A DNA stretch of 54,866 bases from an uncultured Lachnospiraceae bacterium (GTDB taxonomy: Bacteria; Bacillota; Clostridia; Lachnospirales; Lachnospiraceae), in assembly GCA_934320845.1 (NCBI GenBank), contig CAKRFU010000020.1:1-54866 (forward strand), read 5' to 3'. Shown in pieces: positions 54,787 to 54,866 of the stretch. The number at the start of each line of letters is the position of its first letter. Within the stretch, counting starts at the first letter, position 1. The notes below the pieces were generated by a model. The model ran no database searches. It saw only the letters and a list, made by a program, of their open reading frames with translations, and was not told the DNA's origin. The translations under genes and the position numbers were made by a program.

Positions 54787-54866
54787 TCCTGTCGTTCCTT
54801 TCTCTTCCTTTGACGTCTCGGGTAGAACCCTTACACCTGTATATTGTAATAACTCAAAAAAAAGTT

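Overview
The window reads as a low-GC, AT-rich Gram-positive chromosome segment, most likely from a motile, plant-fibre-degrading member of the Lachnospiraceae (Clostridia). The evidence is a split-subunit pyruvate:ferredoxin oxidoreductase (anaerobe), strong GGAGG ribosome binding sites, secreted glycosidases with Big_2-like domains and PT-rich linkers, a chemotaxis receptor, and a SAM-I riboswitch on metK. A species (for example a Lachnospira/Eubacterium eligens type) is only a guess. I saw no tRNA, rRNA, CRISPR array, prophage or transposase gene. Most genes lie on the minus strand; the plus-strand genes are a diguanylate cyclase, the 37.6-43.6 kb block, a decayed surface-protein gene and a DUF3783 gene.

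Layout. 1-1.9 kb: por operon (porG, porD, partial porA) with a multi-stem structured spacer. 2-6.8 kb: operon of a 47-aa protein, a heterodimeric ABC exporter and a HAD phosphatase, with an inverted repeat over its promoter. 6.8-12.9 kb: THUMP methyltransferase, a coiled-coil protein, radA, a 137-aa protein and clpC. 12.9-18.4 kb: cohesin-like membrane protein, SH3/glucosaminidase wall protein, hslO, methyltransferase. 18.6-22.3 kb: a structured 199-bp insertion element, an HD phosphohydrolase, uvrA. 22.4-26.6 kb: a convergent pair of a LacI-type-sensor GGDEF protein and an MCP fused to PilZ, plausibly a c-di-GMP writer and reader. 26.6-33.5 kb: esterase, two-gene ABC importer lacking its binding protein, GH13 amylase, CCA-adding-family enzyme. 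33.6-37.5 kb: GH5 cellulase and metK. 37.6-46.5 kb: secreted glucosaminidase, hybrid histidine kinase, GH2 glycosidase, YibE/F protein, purple-acid-type phosphatase. 46.7-50 kb: phosphoesterase, unknown protein, DEAD-box helicase. 50.1-54.8 kb: GH43 enzyme, BspA-like pseudogene, DUF3783 protein, anti-sigma and ECF-type sigma factor.

The most noteworthy signals are non-coding. (1) A family of intergenic repeats ending in GGGTCAAAA; the full copy at 18610-18808 folds into consecutive hairpins, has an 8-11 bp target-site duplication and separates the HD gene from its apparent terminator. (2) Two unrelated genes, metK and deaD, have the same H-type pseudoknot geometry (10-11 bp stem, 11-12 nt loop, 7 bp loop pairing, 15-16 nt to AUG); in metK this lies downstream of a complete SAM-I riboswitch and terminator. 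(3) A four-stem structure inside the por operon. (4) A perfect 15-bp inverted repeat just upstream of the GH43 gene. All structures were found by eye and not computed.
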